Counted from the stretch's first letter, positions 1 through 5,959 are shown. The stretch: 8,385 nucleotides of DNA from Devosia sp. (GCA_028290225.1 JAQGKH010000183.1:1-8385), one strand, 5' to 3'. The notes: generated by a model from the letters alone, not told the origin. A program made the numbers and translations.

Positions 1-380
1 CCCCGCTGCGCGGTGGCATTCGCGTGCTGGGCCATCTCACGGCCCGCATCGTGCAGCCTTCCGTGGTCACCTTCGAGCCGGTGACTCAGGACATCGACGA
101 GCCGGTGGACCGGGTGTTCCTGCCCGAGCCCGACCAGGCTCACAAGGCAACGCCCGGCTCGGAGCTGTTCATCGATCTCGAGGACGACGACTTTCCCGAT
201 CATATCGATGGGCCCGAAGTGGATCTGAGCGACTTGCTGGTCGAAACCCTGGCGCTCGCCATTGATCCCTATCCCCGTTTGCCGGGCGAAAGCCTCGATA
301 ATCTCGGCATCGCCACGGCGCCCGAGGATGAGGGTCCCTTTGCGAGTCTGCGTCAGCTCAAAGGCGGCGACGAGAAATAG
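1..380 (+). CDS. DUF177/YceD family protein, 3' part only
   Basis: This is the C-terminal part of a gene that begins before the window; the frame is open from base 3 and ends at TAG 378-380. The first visible residues (PLRGGIRVLGHLTARIVQPS) run straight into a pattern typical of DUF177: a beta-rich stretch with VVTFEPV and IDEPVD, then FLPEP, an acidic loop, and a helix around DLSDLLVETLALAIDPYPR. Members of this family (YceD in E. coli) are linked to accumulation of 23S rRNA and often sit next to plsX, as here. The GTG at 24 is an internal valine codon, not the start, because family-like sequence continues upstream of it. The gene lies 86 nt before plsX in the same direction. In enterobacteria rpmF lies between the two genes; it is absent here. 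The family assignment is from motif memory. Confidence 0.8.
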   Translation, partial: PLRGGIRVLGHLTARIVQPSVVTFEPVTQDIDEPVDRVFLPEPDQAHKATPGSELFIDLEDDDFPDHIDGPEVDLSDLLVETLALAIDPYPRLPGESLDNLGIATAPEDEGPFASLRQLKGGDEK

Positions 381-466
381 TCAGCGCCCCCGGGGCAGGG
401 CTTGCGCCGACTCCGTGGTGGGGTATGGTGCCGCCGACCCGCCAAGGGGATTAACCATAGGCCAAA

Positions 467-1537
467 ATGACCGACAAGATTACCATCTCAGTGGATGCCA
501 TGGGTGGCGATCACGCTCCCCGTGCCGTGATCCACGGTGCGCATCTGGCCTTGCGCGAGCATCCTGATACCCGCTTCCTGTTCCATGGGCGGCAGGAACA
601 GATCAGCCCCTTGCTGGACGAATTCCCGGCGCTCAAGGCGGTCTCCACCGTCAATCACTGCGAGGCGGTGATTGCGATGGACGAAAAGCCCAGCCAGGCC
701 TTGCGCAAGGGCAAGGGCACCTCATCCATGTGGATGGCCATTCAGGCAGTCAAGGACGGGCAGGCCGATGTCGCCGTTTCCGGGGGCAATACCGGTGCGC
801 TGATGGCCATGGCCACTTTCTGCCTGCGCCCCATGGAAGGCATCGCCCGGCCCGGCATTGCGGCGATCTGGCCGACATTGCGCACCGACATCATCGTCCT
901 CGACATGGGCGCCACCATCGGCGCCGATGCGCGCCAGCTGGTCGACTACGCCATCCTCGGTTCGGCGCTGGCACGCGCGCTGTTCAACCGGGAATCGCCC
1001 ACTGTCGGACTGCTCAATGTCGGCACCGAAGAGGTCAAGGGGCTCGACTCCATCAAGGAAGCCGGCCGCATCCTGTCCGAAGCCAGCGGCGCCGGCTTCA
1101 CCTATCACGGCTTTGTTGAAGGCGACGATATCGGCAAGGGCACCGTCGATGTGGTCGTCACTGAAGGTTTTGTCGGCAATATCGCCCTCAAGACCGCCGA
1201 AGGCACCGCCCGCCAGGTCGGCAAATATCTGTCGAACGCCCTCAAGGCCAATCTGATGAGCCGCATCGGGGCGCTTTTTGCCATGTCAGCGCTCAAGACC
1301 CTGCGCCAGCGCATGGACCCGCGCACCGTCAATGGCGGCGTGTTCATGGGCCTCAATGGCGTGGTCATCAAATCCCATGGCGGCACCGACGAAATCGGTT
1401 ACCAGAGCGCGCTGCGTGTCGCCTATGAAATGGCGCATAACCGCCTCATCGACAAGATCGGCGATAACATGAAGCGCTTTCCCGTCAGCGCGGTCGCCGA
1501 AGCACCCCGTCCACAATCCGAGGCGAACCCGGCGTGA
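467..1537 (+). CDS. plsX: Phosphate acyltransferase PlsX
   Basis: PlsX converts acyl-ACP and phosphate to acyl-phosphate, the donor used by PlsY in the first step of phospholipid synthesis, at the inner face of the membrane. The 356-aa protein has the usual full length. It shows the N-terminal signature SVDAMGGDHAP (residues 8-18), SGGNTGALMA (105-114), GLLNVGTEEVKG (181-192), VTEGFVGNIALK (231-242) and the C-terminal IKSHG (301-305). The ATG at 467 is the first possible start, because an in-frame TAG lies at 458-460. The purine-rich AAGGGGA at 444-450 is rather far away for a ribosome-binding site (16 nt), so initiation may be modest or leader-dependent. The stop codon overlaps the fabH start by 4 nt, which implies translational coupling. 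Nothing looks damaged. Confidence 0.97.
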   Translation: MTDKITISVDAMGGDHAPRAVIHGAHLALREHPDTRFLFHGRQEQISPLLDEFPALKAVSTVNHCEAVIAMDEKPSQALRKGKGTSSMWMAIQAVKDGQADVAVSGGNTGALMAMATFCLRPMEGIARPGIAAIWPTLRTDIIVLDMGATIGADARQLVDYAILGSALARALFNRESPTVGLLNVGTEEVKGLDSIKEAGRILSEASGAGFTYHGFVEGDDIGKGTVDVVVTEGFVGNIALKTAEGTARQVGKYLSNALKANLMSRIGALFAMSALKTLRQRMDPRTVNGGVFMGLNGVVIKSHGGTDEIGYQSALRVAYEMAHNRLIDKIGDNMKRFPVSAVAEAPRPQSEANPA

Positions 1538-2511
1538 CCAAGACCCGTTCCATCATCCGCGGCGTGGGCGGCTATCTGCCCGAGCGAACCTTGACCAATG
1601 CCGAACTGGCAAAGATGGTCGATACCTCCGACGAGTGGATCCAGCAGCGCGTCGGAATCAAGGAGCGCCACATCGCCGCCGAAGGGCAGTTCACCTCCGA
1701 CCTTGCAGTGGCCGCTGCCCAGCAGGCGCTTGCCGCCGCGGGCATGACCCCGCACGATATCGACCTCATCATCGTCGCGACCACCACGCCCGACTATACC
1801 TTCCCGGCCGCTGCAACCCTGGTGCAGATGAAACTCGGCATGCATCACGGCATGGCCTTTGACCTGCAGGCGGTCTGCTCGGGCTTTGTTTACGCGGTCG
1901 CCACCGCCGACAGCTATTTGCAGAACGGCCTCGCCAGCCGCGCGCTGGTGATCGGCGCCGAGACCTTTTCGCGCCTCCTCGACTGGACCGACCGGACCAC
2001 CTGCGTCCTGTTCGGCGATGGCGCCGGCGCCGCGATCCTCGAGCGCGTCGAGATCGCCGATGGCGAAGCCGATCGGGGCGTGCTCGCCTCGGCCCTTCGA
2101 TCGGACGGCCACCACTGGGACAAGCTTTATGTGGATGGCGGTCCCTCCAGCACCGGCGGCGTCGGCCATGTGCGCATGCAGGGCCCCGAGGTTTTCCGTC
2201 ACGCCGTCGGCAAGATCACCGATGTGGTCTATGACACGCTCGACAAGGCCGGCTACACGGTGGATGACCTGGATTGGTTCGTGCCCCACCAGGCCAATCG
2301 CCGCATCATCGATGGGGCAGGGGCCAAGCTTGGCCTTCCGCCCGAAAAGGTCGTGATCACCGTTGATCGCCACGCCAATACCTCCGCCGCGTCCGTGCCC
2401 CTCGCCTTGAGCGTGGCCGTCGCGGATGGCCGCATCAAACCAGGCGATCTGGTTATGCTCGAAGCCATGGGCGGCGGCTTCACCTGGGGGGCTTCCCTTA
2501 TTCGCTGGTAA
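1534..2511 (+). CDS. fabH: Beta-ketoacyl-ACP synthase III FabH
   Basis: FabH (KAS III) condenses acetyl-CoA with malonyl-ACP and so starts type II fatty-acid synthesis in the cytoplasm. The 325-aa thiolase-fold protein carries the full Cys-His-Asn catalytic triad: Cys115 in LQAVCSGFVYAV, His252 in WFVPHQANRRII, and Asn282 in RHANTSAASVPLAL. The HQANRR segment is typical of KAS III and contributes to ACP docking. The C-terminal EAMGGGFTWGASLIRW is also standard. The start is GTG at 1534, inside the GTGA that holds the plsX stop, so the two genes are coupled. The neighbouring plsX and fabH products act at the junction of fatty-acid and phospholipid synthesis. No truncation or missing key residue is seen. 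Confidence 0.97.
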   Translation: MTKTRSIIRGVGGYLPERTLTNAELAKMVDTSDEWIQQRVGIKERHIAAEGQFTSDLAVAAAQQALAAAGMTPHDIDLIIVATTTPDYTFPAAATLVQMKLGMHHGMAFDLQAVCSGFVYAVATADSYLQNGLASRALVIGAETFSRLLDWTDRTTCVLFGDGAGAAILERVEIADGEADRGVLASALRSDGHHWDKLYVDGGPSSTGGVGHVRMQGPEVFRHAVGKITDVVYDTLDKAGYTVDDLDWFVPHQANRRIIDGAGAKLGLPPEKVVITVDRHANTSAASVPLALSVAVADGRIKPGDLVMLEAMGGGFTWGASLIRW

Positions 2512-2526
2512 GGCTTGGCGGCCGCA

Positions 2527-2556
2527 TTGACCTGAAGGGATTCAAGGCGTTAGTGT
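2527..2556 (+). promoter_or_regulatory. Candidate sigma-70-type promoter for ihfA-merR
   Basis: TTGACC at 2527-2532 is a good -35 element for an alphaproteobacterial housekeeping promoter. A weak -10 (TAGTGT, 2551-2556) follows after an 18-nt spacer. It lies just after the fabH stop and about 175 nt before the ihfA start, and would give ihfA a long leader. This is a reading by eye; the -10 match is poor. Confidence 0.3.
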
Positions 2557-2645
2557 TAATGGCGGGCCGGAGGAGCCCGGTGCGGCAATCGCAGCAAGCA
2601 AGTGAATCAAGCGGGGTGGCGACACTGTCTGTGGCCCCTGCGGGC

Positions 2646-2664
2646 GCAACGTGCCGGGCGTTGC
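2646..2664 (+). repeat. Small inverted repeat in the ihfA leader
   Basis: GCAACG (2646-2651) and CGTTGC (2659-2664) are perfect complements around a 7-nt spacer. In RNA this would form a short hairpin in the leader about 65 nt upstream of the ihfA start. There is no U-run after it, so it is not a terminator. It could be a regulatory structure or chance in GC-rich DNA. Confidence 0.3.
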
Positions 2665-2730
2665 TGCCATGAAAGGCGACGGATCTGCCTTGTTGCGGCA
2701 GCCGGTCCTGACGTCCAAACGGGGGTGCGA

Positions 2731-3042
2731 ATGACTCAAAAGACGGTAACGCGGGCCGATTTGGCCGAAGCGGTTTATGGCTCGGTGGGCCTGTCTCGGA
2801 CCGAATCGGCTGAACTGGTCGAGCGCGTCCTTGACCTGATTTCCGAAGCGCTGATTTCTGGCTCGAACGTGAAACTGTCCTCCTTCGGCTCGTTTCAGGT
2901 GCGCTCCAAGAACGAGCGGATCGGCCGTAATCCCAAGACGGGCGAGGAGGTGCCGATCCTTCCGCGTCAGGTTCTTGTGTTCAAACCCAGCAACGTGTTG
3001 AAATCCAAGATCAACAAATCTATGGTCACCGCTGAAAAGTAA
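2731..3042 (+). CDS. ihfA: Integration host factor subunit alpha
   Basis: IhfA forms a heterodimer with IhfB. It bends DNA sharply at specific sites in the nucleoid, aiding transcription, replication and recombination. The 103-aa protein starts MTQKTVTRADLAEAVY and contains the complete HU/IHF signature from GSFQVRSK to GRNPKTG (about residues 53-71). The beta-arm proline (Pro68) that inserts between base pairs is present, and the IHF-alpha type ending VLVFKPSNVLKSKIN follows. The frame is open further upstream to a GTG at 2602, but family alignment from memory and the G-rich GGGGG at 2721-2725 support the ATG at 2731. A 219-nt gap separates it from fabH, so it may have its own promoter. The merR gene follows after 24 nt, probably as an operon. 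Confidence 0.96.
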   Translation: MTQKTVTRADLAEAVYGSVGLSRTESAELVERVLDLISEALISGSNVKLSSFGSFQVRSKNERIGRNPKTGEEVPILPRQVLVFKPSNVLKSKINKSMVTAEK

Positions 3043-3055
3043 GGTGTTCTGGCTT

Positions 3056-3060
3056 AGGAG
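3056..3060 (+). promoter_or_regulatory. Ribosome-binding site deciding the merR start
   Basis: AGGAG at 3056-3060 lies 6 nt before TTG 3067 but only 3 nt before GTG 3064. The spacing favours the TTG start. Confidence 0.6.
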
Positions 3061-3066
3061 TGCGTG

Positions 3067-3522
3067 TTGGACAAGTCCCCCGACGCCTTCCGGACCATCT
3101 CCGAGGCTGCCGAAGAGCTGGACTTGCCCCAGCATGTGTTGCGTTTCTGGGAAACGCGCTTCTCCACCATCCGCCCGCTCAAGCGCGGCGGTGGCCGGCG
3201 CTATTACCGGCCCGAGGATGTGCTGCTGCTGCGCGGCATCCGCCACCTGCTCTATGATCAGGGTTTCACCATCAAGGGCGTGCAACGCATCATCAAGGAC
3301 CAGGGCAGCCGCTATGTGATCGCGCTAGGCGAGGGCAAGCCCATCGAAGACATCCTGCCCATGATCGAGATGGCCGAGGAAGCCGGCGACGAGGCCGAGA
3401 TCGAGGAAGCGGTGATGACCGCCAGCCCCGCGCTCGATCAGGAGGCCCGCAACAAGCTGTCCGATGTTCTGCGCGAACTGCTCGAATGCAAGCGCCTGCT
3501 GGAGCGGGCGCGGGAAACTTGA
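3067..3522 (+). CDS. MerR-family transcriptional regulator next to ihfA
   Basis: This is a 151-aa DNA-binding protein with a MerR-type winged helix-turn-helix at the N-terminus. The helix-turn-helix covers about residues 10-32 (ISEAAEELDLPQHVLRFWET), and the wing RGGGRRYYRPEDV about 40-52. The second helical part contains LLYDQGFTIKGVQRIIKDQG. An acidic linker (about 97-118) leads to a leucine-rich C-terminal helix (LSDVLRELLECKRLL) that probably forms the dimer. No metal-binding cysteine cluster is visible, so it is not a classical mercury or copper sensor. The TTG at 3067 is preferred over GTG 3064 because it gives MDKSPDAF, the N-terminus I recall for rhizobial homologues, with a better AGGAG spacing. 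The ligand and targets are unknown to me. Its fixed place behind ihfA suggests a core cellular role. Confidence 0.9.
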   Translation: MDKSPDAFRTISEAAEELDLPQHVLRFWETRFSTIRPLKRGGGRRYYRPEDVLLLRGIRHLLYDQGFTIKGVQRIIKDQGSRYVIALGEGKPIEDILPMIEMAEEAGDEAEIEEAVMTASPALDQEARNKLSDVLRELLECKRLLERARET

Positions 3523-3523
3523 G

Positions 3524-4390
3524 CTAGCCGAACACCACGGTCTTGTGCCCGTTCAGCATCACACGGTTTTCGATGTGCAGCTTGACCGCGCGGGCCAGCA
3601 CCCGGCTTTCGATATCGCGGCCGGCCGCCAGCATGTCCTCGGGAGTCATGGAGTGGGTAACGCGGGCTGTTTCCTGCTCGATGATCGGGCCTTCATCGAG
3701 GTCCGGCGTTACGTAATGGGCTGTCGCGCCGATCAGCTTCACCCCGCGCTCATGGGCCTGGTGATAAGGCTTGGCCCCCTTGAAGCTGGGCAGGAACGAA
3801 TGGTGGATGTTGATGATCTTGCCAAACAGGCGCGTCGAGAGCGTATCCGACAGCACCTGCATATAGCGCGCCAGCACCACCAGATCGGCGCCGCTTTCCT
3901 GCACCAGGGCGATCACCTTGGCTTCCTGCTCGGCCTTGTTGCCGGCATTGACCGGCCAAAGGTGGAACGCAATGCCCTCATTGTCGGCAATGCGCTGCGC
4001 ATCGGGGTGGTTGGAAACGATTCCCACCACTTCGGCATCGAGCCAGCCGACGCGGATCTGATACAACAGGTGCAGCAAGGCATGGTCGAACCGCGACACC
4101 ATGATCACGATCTTGGGCCGGCGGGACAGCGCCACGAGGCTGGTTTTCATCCCGAACCGTTCGATGGCCGGGCGCAAGGCCCGCTCGAGGGCGTCGCGGT
4201 CGGTGCCTTCGGGCGCCGCAAAGGCCAGCCGCATGAAGAACGTGCCGGTCTGGCGATCCCAGAACTGGTTGCTTTCCGCGATATTGGCGCCCAGCGCCGC
4301 CAGTTCCGTGGTCACCGCCGCGACGATGCCCGGTCGGTCCACGCAACTCAGCGTCAGCACATATCCAGCTTGTTGCTCGCTCGGTGCCAT
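3524..4390 (-). CDS. purU: Formyltetrahydrofolate deformylase PurU
   Basis: PurU hydrolyses 10-formyl-tetrahydrofolate to formate and tetrahydrofolate, balancing one-carbon units between purine synthesis and other uses. The 288-aa protein has an N-terminal ACT domain (about residues 10-85, beginning YVLTLSCVDRPGIVAAVT) and a C-terminal formyltransferase fold (about 93-285). The active-site Asn-His-Asp set is present: Asn194 and His196 in KIINIHHSFLPSF, and Asp232 in TPDLDEGPII. ARYMQVLSD (174-182) is another family motif. The ATG at 4388-4390 has a strong GGAGGG (4396-4401) 5 nt upstream. The gene converges on merR with one base between the stop codons. It follows the DUF3329 gene after 82 nt, and that gap holds a promoter-like site. 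No defect is seen. Confidence 0.97.
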   Translation of the reverse strand: MAPSEQQAGYVLTLSCVDRPGIVAAVTTELAALGANIAESNQFWDRQTGTFFMRLAFAAPEGTDRDALERALRPAIERFGMKTSLVALSRRPKIVIMVSRFDHALLHLLYQIRVGWLDAEVVGIVSNHPDAQRIADNEGIAFHLWPVNAGNKAEQEAKVIALVQESGADLVVLARYMQVLSDTLSTRLFGKIINIHHSFLPSFKGAKPYHQAHERGVKLIGATAHYVTPDLDEGPIIEQETARVTHSMTPEDMLAAGRDIESRVLARAVKLHIENRVMLNGHKTVVFG

Positions 4391-4420
4391 TGATTCCCTC
4401 CGCCATAACCGGCTGGCGAC

Positions 4421-4449
4421 GAGATAACCCCGCTCAGCGCCATCGACAA
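4421..4449 (-). promoter_or_regulatory. Candidate purU promoter
   Basis: On the minus strand, TTGTCG (4449-4444) and TATCTC (4426-4421) are separated by 17 nt, ahead of the purU ribosome-binding site at 4401-4396. Expected transcription start is near 4414. The match to alphaproteobacterial sigma-70 sites is moderate. If real, purU is at least partly independent of the riboswitch upstream. Confidence 0.4.
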
Positions 4450-4472
4450 CGCCTTCTGCACGCTGTCATGAA

Positions 4473-4682
4473 TCAATCCGGCAGATTTTCACCCGGAGGC
4501 ACATCCTTGGGGAAGGCGTAGAACAGGCTATAGAGCGCGTAGGCCAATGCCGCGCCCACCAGCATTCCCCACATCTGGTCCTTGTTCCACAACCATTCCC
4601 AGGCGCACCACAGCGCCAAGGCCACGGTTACCGCCACTCGCCGCCACAGGGGGCGGAACCAGTTCACATCATTGGACTTCAA
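4473..4682 (-). CDS. Small two-helix membrane protein, DUF3329 type
   Basis: This is a protein of about 69 aa whose function I do not know. The N-terminal motif NWFRPLWRRVAVT closely resembles a group of small rhizobial proteins annotated as DUF3329, which share FRPLWRRVAV before two membrane helices. Helix 1 spans roughly residues 13-30 (Trp/Ala/Leu rich). A short polar NKDQ turn follows, then helix 2 (MWGMLVGAALAYALYSLFYAF). The tail is polar with an acidic end. An Arg-Arg pair before helix 1 suggests a cytoplasmic N-terminus, and so a hairpin topology in the inner membrane. No ATG is available. TTG 4682 is chosen because GGAGAAAGG (4699-4691) lies upstream; TTG 4703 would add 7 residues and lacks a site, and GTG 4667 is another option. 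It sits between ribN and purU in the same direction. Confidence 0.7.
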   Translation of the reverse strand: MKSNDVNWFRPLWRRVAVTVALALWCAWEWLWNKDQMWGMLVGAALAYALYSLFYAFPKDVPPGENLPD

Positions 4683-4690
4683 GCGAGCTG

Positions 4691-4699
4691 CCTTTCTCC
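4691..4699 (-). promoter_or_regulatory. Ribosome-binding site deciding the DUF3329 start
   Basis: GGAGAAAGG on the minus strand ends 8 nt before TTG 4682. It lies inside the reading frame of the longer TTG 4703 start, which has no such site. This supports the shorter protein. Confidence 0.45.
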
Positions 4700-4707
4700 A
4701 CAATCAT

Positions 4708-4733
4708 GCCGGAAGCACGCAAATGCTCCCGGC
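4708..4733 (-). terminator. Strong hairpin between ribN and DUF3329, terminator-like without U-run
   Basis: The arms 4708-4717 and 4724-4733 pair over 10 bp (one G-U on the minus-strand RNA) around a 6-nt loop. On the minus strand it starts 9 nt after the ribN stop codon. No run of U follows on either strand, so it is not a classical intrinsic terminator. It may instead protect the ribN mRNA 3' end or reduce read-through into the DUF3329 gene. Confidence 0.4.
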
Positions 4734-4741
4734 GAACGGCT

Positions 4742-5650
4742 TCATGCCGGAACACTGCGTCCATTATCCTGTCGCATGATAAACAGCGACGCGCCAATGA
4801 TCAGTACGGCCCCCGGCCAGAACCACAGGTCGGGCGCTTGCGCCAGGATCAGCCAGCTTGCCAGCACATTGAGTGGCAGCTTGAGATCGTCAAAGGGCTG
4901 CAGATAGGTCGCATCGGCCACGGCATAAGCCCGCGTCAGCAGGTACTGCGCTGCCGCCGACAGGAACCCGATCAGCACCATCAGCCACAGCACCTCGCCG
5001 CCCGGTATGGCAAGGCCCGTCGGGATGAGGAACAGGGCATTGGCCGGGGTCATCAACAGCATCAGGTAAAGCGTGATCGATTCGGGCGTTTCGTCGCGCG
5101 TCAGGTATTTGGTCAAAAGGGACGCGCCGGCCCACAACGCCGCCGCCAAAATCGGCAGCACCGCGGCCCAGGTAAACGCCGAGCTCCAGGGTTGCAGGAT
5201 GATCATGGCCCCGGCAAAGCCCGCCAGCGTCGCGCCGATCCGCGGCCCGCGCACCTTCTCGCCCAGGAACAGCCAGGCGCCCAGGATGATAAAGAACGGC
5301 GAAGTCATCACCAAGGCGATCACCTGCCAAAGCGGCACGCCATAGGCAAAGGCAAAGCCGAAGGCCTGTGCCCCCGCGGCGGACAGGACGATACGCACCA
5401 GATGCACCACGGGATGCCGGGTCCGCAGCGCCCGCAGGCCCATGTTCCACACCAGCGGGATGCACAGCACGGCCGCGATCAGATACTGCCAGAACACCGC
5501 GGAGGTGGACGGAAAGCCCAGCTGATAGGTGGCGATGGGCGTGGCGACATTGACGCCCGCATAGGCGATGCCGGCACCCAGCATCAAAATGGCGCCACGG
5601 ACCGAAGGCGAAAACCGGCGGCGAGGGGAGGCGGAGGCAATCTGGCTCAA
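4742..5650 (-). CDS. ribN: EamA/DMT-family transporter, probable riboflavin importer RibN
   Basis: This 302-aa inner-membrane protein has two EamA (DMT) repeats and about ten predicted helices. Repeat 1 covers about residues 18-153 and ends in SPFFIILGAWLFLGEKVRG (117-135). Repeat 2 covers about 162-292 and includes QYLLTRAYAVADATYLQPFD (235-254). DMT carriers move many metabolites, so sequence alone does not fix the substrate. The FMN riboswitch directly upstream makes riboflavin uptake by a RibN-type carrier, known from Rhizobium leguminosarum and other proteobacteria, the best reading. No ATG is available near the N-terminus. TTG 5650 has AAGGA (5662-5658) 7 nt upstream, and a TAG closes the frame further up. 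The gene is read toward DUF3329 and purU. When FMN is high, expression should fall. Confidence 0.85.
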   Translation of the reverse strand: MSQIASASPRRRFSPSVRGAILMLGAGIAYAGVNVATPIATYQLGFPSTSAVFWQYLIAAVLCIPLVWNMGLRALRTRHPVVHLVRIVLSAAGAQAFGFAFAYGVPLWQVIALVMTSPFFIILGAWLFLGEKVRGPRIGATLAGFAGAMIILQPWSSAFTWAAVLPILAAALWAGASLLTKYLTRDETPESITLYLMLLMTPANALFLIPTGLAIPGGEVLWLMVLIGFLSAAAQYLLTRAYAVADATYLQPFDDLKLPLNVLASWLILAQAPDLWFWPGAVLIIGASLFIMRQDNGRSVPA

Positions 5651-5657
5651 CGAGTTA

Positions 5658-5662
5658 TCCTT
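5658..5662 (-). promoter_or_regulatory. Ribosome-binding site for the ribN TTG start
   Basis: AAGGA on the minus strand lies 7 nt before TTG 5650, a standard distance. It lies about 100 nt after the riboswitch aptamer and about 50 nt after the leader hairpin. Confidence 0.6.
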
Positions 5663-5709
5663 TCGCGCAAGACCCAGCTACCTCAGGGTTACGGGAAGGA
5701 ACGGCGCTC

Positions 5710-5734
5710 AAAACCCGTTGCGGCGAACCGCAAC
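5710..5734 (-). terminator. Intrinsic terminator-like hairpin in the ribN leader
   Basis: On the minus strand, GTTGCGG (5734-5728) and CCGCAAC (5723-5717) form a perfect 7-bp stem closed by a UUCG tetraloop. GGG (5716-5714) and TTTT (5713-5710) follow directly. The stem can be lengthened by pairing CCU upstream with GGG if one G bulges, which would place the stem end at the U-run. It lies between the FMN aptamer and the ribN start, where an expression platform is expected. The U-run is short, so termination strength is uncertain. Confidence 0.5.
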
Positions 5735-5761
5735 CAGGCTCAAGCAAACCAAAGCCAGACC

Positions 5762-5899
5762 CGTTCTCTCTCATCCGGACTATAACCGTCGGCTCCGGAA
5801 TCACACCGGATCTGCTGACCCCGACAACAAGCCGGGCGCTCGCGGGCTTAGGGTTGCCCCCTCACCGCCGGTGGGGAATCACACCCCGCCCTGAGAACG
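5762..5899 (-). ncRNA. FMN riboswitch (RFN element)
   Basis: The minus strand carries the conserved RFN core. The P2 stem GGGG...CCCC contains GTGTGATT, followed by ACCGGCGGT, then AGCCCGCGAGC. After a variable hairpin comes GATCCGGTGTGATTCCGG, then AGCCGACGGTTATAGTCC and GGATGAGAGAGAA. The closing stem P1 pairs CGTTCTC (5899-5893) with GAGAACG (5768-5762), a perfect 7 bp. These are the invariant parts of the FMN-binding aptamer. Bound FMN normally switches off riboflavin synthesis or uptake genes. Here the downstream gene is the DMT transporter starting at 5650, so control is most likely of riboflavin import. It may reach DUF3329 if transcription continues past the hairpin at 4708-4733. Confidence 0.95.
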
Positions 5900-5930
5900 A
5901 AAAGCAGGAACAATCGCCTGCACGGCAACA

Positions 5931-5959
5931 AACATAGGGCAGGGATTCAGCCACCGCAA
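5931..5959 (-). promoter_or_regulatory. Candidate promoter of the riboswitch-ribN transcript
   Basis: On the minus strand, TTGCGG (5959-5954) and TATGTT (5936-5931) are 17 nt apart, giving an expected transcription start near 5924. That is about 25 nt before the first P1 base at 5899. The spacing is ideal and the position logical; the hexamers are moderate matches. Confidence 0.45.

Noticed and set aside
24..26. GTG as the start of the DUF177 gene
   Set aside because: The frame continues to the window edge with family-like residues before it, so the gene is cut by the window.
384..400. GC palindrome after the DUF177 gene as a terminator
   Set aside because: GCCCCCGGGGC has almost no loop and no U-run follows. 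The gap to plsX is short and co-transcription is more likely.
1423..2373. A 316-codon open frame on the minus strand
   Set aside because: It is antisense to fabH, which has its full catalytic triad on the plus strand. The minus frame has shadow-type composition (rich in Gly, Ala, Asp and His).
2605..2617. IHF binding site in the ihfA leader
   Set aside because: Only the AATCAA half matches the consensus; the TTR part is GGT. Too weak to call as a site.
2602..2730. Extended start of ihfA at GTG 2602
   Set aside because: IhfA proteins begin at the position of MTQKTVTRADL. The extra 43 residues match no known IHF sequence.
3464..4393. A 309-codon open frame on the plus strand
   Set aside because: It is the exact antisense of purU, whose ACT and catalytic motifs prove the minus strand is the coding one.
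4547..5785. A 412-codon open frame on the plus strand
   Set aside because: It is antisense to ribN and DUF3329 and runs through part of the riboswitch. It is rich in Gln, Arg, His and Pro as typical shadow frames in GC-rich DNA, and has no recognisable domain.
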